In this document: positions 23,161 through 26,002 of the stretch, piece by piece
How the letters are laid out: each line of letters begins with the position of its first letter
Position numbering within the stretch: position 1 is the stretch's first letter
Assembly: GCA_039105265.1 (NCBI GenBank)
Contig: JAPFFF010000332.1
Location: forward strand, 1-26,002
DNA: 26,002 nucleotides
Reading direction: 5' to 3'
DNA from: Tritrichomonas musculus
Lineage: Eukaryota > Parabasalia > Tritrichomonadida > Tritrichomonadidae
Notes under the pieces: model-generated
The model's input: the letters and a program-made list of their open reading frames with translations, nothing else
What the model was told of the DNA's origin: nothing
The model's database searches: none
Translations under genes and position numbers: made by a program

Positions 23161-23950
23161 GTTCTTGTTGCATCTGATGATTCAACTGCAGTTCTCGTTG
23201 CATCTGATGATTCAACTGCAGTTCTCGTTGCATCTGATGATTCAACTGCAGTTCTCGTTGCATCTGATGATTCAACTGCAGTTCTCGTTGAATCTGATGA
23301 TTCAACTGCAGTTCTCGTTGAATCTGATGATTCAACTGCAGTTCTCGTTGCATCTGATGATTCAACTGCAGTTCTCGTTGAATCTGATGATTCAACTGTA
23401 GTTCTCGTTGCATCTGATGATTCAACTGCAGTTCTCGTTGAATCTGATGATTCAACTGTAGTTCTCGTTGCATCTGATGATTCAACTGCAGTTCTCGTTG
23501 AATCTGATGATTCAACTGCAGTTCTCGTTGCATCTGATGATTCAACTGCAGTTCTCGTTGAATCTGATGATTCAACTGCAGTTCTCGTTGCATCTGATGA
23601 TTCAACTGCAGTTCTCGTTGCATCTGATGATTCAACTGCAGTTCTCGTTGAATCTGATGATTCAACTGCAGTTCTCGTTGCATCTGATGATTCAACTGCA
23701 GTTCTCGTTGCATCTGATGATTCAACTGCAGTTCTCGTTGAATCTGATGATTCAACTGCAGTTCTCGTTGCATCTGATGATTCAACTGCAGTTCTCGTTG
23801 CATCTGATGATTCAACTGCAGTTCTCGTTGCATCTGATGATTCAACTGCAGTTCTCGTTGAATCTGATGATTCAACTGCAGTTCTCGTTGAATCTGATGA
23901 TTCAACTGCAGTTCTCGTTGCATCTGATGATTCAACTGCAGTTCTTGTTG

Positions 23951-24070
23951 AATCTTATTATTAAACTGCAGTTCTCGTTGAATCTTATGATTAAACTGCA
24001 GTTCTCGTTGAATCTTATGATTAAACTGCAGTTCTTGTTGAATCTTATTATTAAACTGCAGTTCTCGTTG
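23951..24070. repeat. Four-unit diverged block, copy 1
   Basis: Four adjacent diverged units have the order aatcttatta, aatcttatga, aatcttatga, aatcttatta, all with middle ttaaactgca. The same block recurs at 25841-25960. The surrounding match extends from about 23771-24080 to 25661-25970 at offset 1890 bp (63 units). The aatcttatga units are intermediate in sequence between the common aatctgatga and the diverged aatcttatta forms. Confidence 0.85.
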
Positions 24071-24900
24071 CATCTGATGATTCAACTGCAGTTCTCGTTG
24101 CATCTGATGATTCAACTGCAGTTCTCGTTGCATCTGATGATTCAACTGCAGTTCTCGTTGAATCTGATGATTCAACTGCAGTTCTCGTTGAATCTGATGA
24201 TTCAACTGCAGTTCTTGTTGCATCTGATGATTCAACTGCAGTTCTCGTTGAATCTGATGATTCAACTGCAGTTCTCGTTGCATCTGATGATTCAACTGCA
24301 GTTCTCGTTGAATCTGATGATTCAACTGCAGTTGTCGTTGCATCTGATGATTCAACTGCAGTTGTCGTTGCATCTGATGATTCAACTGCAGTTCTCGTTG
24401 CATCTGATTATTCAACTGTAGTTCTCGTTGCATCTGATGATTCAACTGCAGTTCTCGTTGAATCTGATGATTCAACTGTAGTTCTCGTTGAATCTGATGA
24501 TTCAACTGCAGTTCTCGTTGAATCTGATGATTCAACTGTAGTTCTCGTTGAATCTGATGGTTCAACTGCAGTTCTCGTTGAATCTGATGATTCAACTGCA
24601 GTTCTCGTTGAATCTGATGATTCAACTGCAGTTCTTGTTGCATCTGATGATTCAACTGCAGTTCTTGTTTCATCTGATGATTCAACTGCAGTTCTCGTTG
24701 AATCTTATTATTAAACTGCAGTTCTCGTTGCATCTGATGATTCAACTGCAGTTCTCGTTGCATCTGATGATTCAACTGCAGTTGTCGTTGCATCTGATGA
24801 TTCAACTGCAGTTGTCGTTGCATCTGATGATTCAACTGCAGTTCTCGTTGAATCTGATGATTCAACTGCAGTTCTTGTTGCATCTGATGATTCAACTGCA

Positions 24901-25560
24901 GTTCTCGTTGCATCTGATGATTCAACTGCAGTTGTCGTTGCATCTGATGATTCAACTGCAGTTCTTGTTTCATCTTATTATTAAACTGCAGTTCTCGTTG
25001 CATCTGATGATTCAACTGCAGTTCTCGTTGCATCTGATGATTCAACTGCAGTTCTCGTTGAATCTGATGATTCAACTGCAGTTCTCGTTGCATCTGATGA
25101 TTCAACTGCAGTTGTCGTTGCATCTGATGATTCAACTGCAGTTCTCGTTGAATCTGATGATTCAACTGTAGTTCTCGTTGCATCTGATGATTCAACTGCA
25201 GTTCTCGTTGAATCTGATGATTCAACTGTAGTTCTCGTTGAATCTGATGATTCAACTGCAGTTCTCGTTGAATCTGATGATTCAACTGTAGTTCTCGTTG
25301 AATCTGATGGTTCAACTGCAGTTCTCGTTGAATCTGATGATTCAACTGCAGTTCTCGTTGAATCTGATGATTCAACTGCAGTTCTTGTTGCATCTGATGA
25401 TTCAACTGCAGTTCTCGTTGAATCTGATGATTCAACTGTAGTTCTCGTTGCATCTGATGATTCAACTGCAGTTCTCGTTGAATCTGATGATTCAACTGTA
25501 GTTCTCGTTGCATCTGATGATTCAACTGCAGTTCTCGTTGAATCTGATGGTTCAACTGCA
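24901..25560. repeat. Right-array duplication, copy 2 (660 bp)
   Basis: This is the partner of 22321-22980. It contains ctgta units at 25166, 25226, 25286, 25436 and 25496 (start of the ctgta motif), matching those of copy 1. The string diverges at 25571, where a rare catctgatta head appears. Confidence 0.83.
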
Positions 25561-25840
25561 GTTCTCGTTGCATCTGATTATTCAACTGCAGTTCTTGTTT
25601 CATCTTATTATTAAACTGCAGTTCTCGTTGAATCTTATTATTAAACTGTAGTTCTCGTTGCATCTGATGATTCAACTGCAGTTCTCGTTGCATCTGATGA
25701 TTCAACTGCAGTTCTCGTTGCATCTGATGATTCAACTGCAGTTCTCGTTGAATCTGATGATTCAACTGCAGTTCTCGTTGAATCTGATGATTCAACTGCA
25801 GTTCTCGTTGCATCTGATGATTCAACTGCAGTTCTTGTTG

Positions 25841-25960
25841 AATCTTATTATTAAACTGCAGTTCTCGTTGAATCTTATGATTAAACTGCAGTTCTCGTTG
25901 AATCTTATGATTAAACTGCAGTTCTTGTTGAATCTTATTATTAAACTGCAGTTCTCGTTG
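25841..25960. repeat. Four-unit diverged block, copy 2
   Basis: This is an identical repeat of the block at 23951-24070, flanked by the same units on both sides. The window ends 42 bp later, so the right limit of this duplication cannot be seen. Confidence 0.85.
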
Positions 25961-26002
25961 CATCTGATGATTCAACTGCAGTTCTCGTTGCATCTGATGA
26001 TT

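Larger units (their letters stand above)
20831..26002. repeat. Right F1 satellite array, about 172 x 30 bp, cut by window end
   Basis: The array returns to F1 units with tail gttctcgttg and middle ttcaactgca, in unbroken 30-bp register with unit starts at positions equal to 11 modulo 30. It differs from the left array in its variants. Seventeen units carry ctgta instead of ctgca (for example at 21986-21990, 22586-22590 and 25646-25650), against one in the left array (17866-17870). The catcttaata/ttaaacggca unit, the catttgatga head and the gttcttattt tail, all frequent on the left, are absent here. Rare private variants include catctgatta heads (24391, 25571) and one gttctcgctg tail (21781). 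No non-repeat DNA is seen. Confidence 0.97.

Noticed and set aside
20798-25993. A - strand open frame of about 1731 residues made of QRELQLNHQM-type decapeptides, and similar shorter - frames across 2125-18015.
   Set aside because: Same reasoning: period divisible by three, no non-repetitive ends, no sign of constraint. The shorter - frames in the left array end at copies of just two variant types.
1-26002. CRISPR array (repeats of about 30 bp).
   Set aside because: The repeats are head to tail with no unique spacers, no leader and no cas genes.
1-26002. Telomeric repeat or rDNA spacer.
   Set aside because: No short G-rich telomere motif and no rRNA-like segment is visible. A subtelomeric or centromeric position remains possible but cannot be shown from this window.
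1-26002. Promoters, terminators or tRNA genes among the repeats.
   Set aside because: AT-rich or hairpin-like strings recur in every unit and have no gene to serve; no tRNA-like fold with the expected conserved arms was found by eye.

Overview
The whole 26-kb window is one tandem satellite (minisatellite) DNA family with a basic unit of 30 bp. I find no unique sequence, no convincing protein-coding gene, no RNA gene and no transposon body. Long homogeneous arrays with nested higher-order repeats of this kind are typical of eukaryotic heterochromatin (centromeric, pericentromeric or subtelomeric). Nothing here identifies the species, so 'eukaryote' is an inference from repeat architecture only.

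Layout. (1) Positions 1-18000: left array of family F1, exactly 600 units of 30 bp in unbroken register. The consensus unit has a head aatctgatga or catctgatga, a middle ttcaactgca and a tail gttctcgttg. (2) Positions 18001-20830: an island of a diverged sister family F2, in which I count 93 units, 53 of 30 bp and 40 of 31 bp. It has no CpG, few PstI sites, and tails of the gttgtagttt, gttgtagctg or gttgcagctg type. (3) Positions 20831-26002: right F1 array in strict 30-bp register, shifted by 10 bp relative to the left array. That shift is exactly what forty 1-bp insertions predict. The right array runs off the window.

Organisation. A limited set of point variants acts as a barcode along the arrays, for example the head catcttaata with middle ttaaacggca, or the tail gttcttattt. 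These show that the left array was built by nested segmental duplication. There is a recurring higher-order block of about 3.0 kb, with near-identical segments at offsets of 5850, 6180 and 3030 bp, plus smaller tandem duplications of 1680, about 930-960 and 540 bp. The right array has its own variants (17 copies of ctgta in place of ctgca) and its own duplications (offsets 2580 and 1890 bp), and lacks several left-array variants. The two F1 arrays therefore expanded separately on either side of the F2 island.

Reading frames. Because 30 is divisible by 3, both strands carry very long stop-free frames, including about 17.9 kb on + from position 7 and about 5.2 kb on - from 25993 to 20798. Most variable sites change amino acids in both of these frames and no non-repetitive start or end is visible, so I treat the frames as by-products of the period. 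The most interesting signals are the indel-free 600-unit register, the sharp in-register F1/F2 junctions, the switch of the open strand across the island, and a palindromic E-box/MYB-like site repeated hundreds of times.
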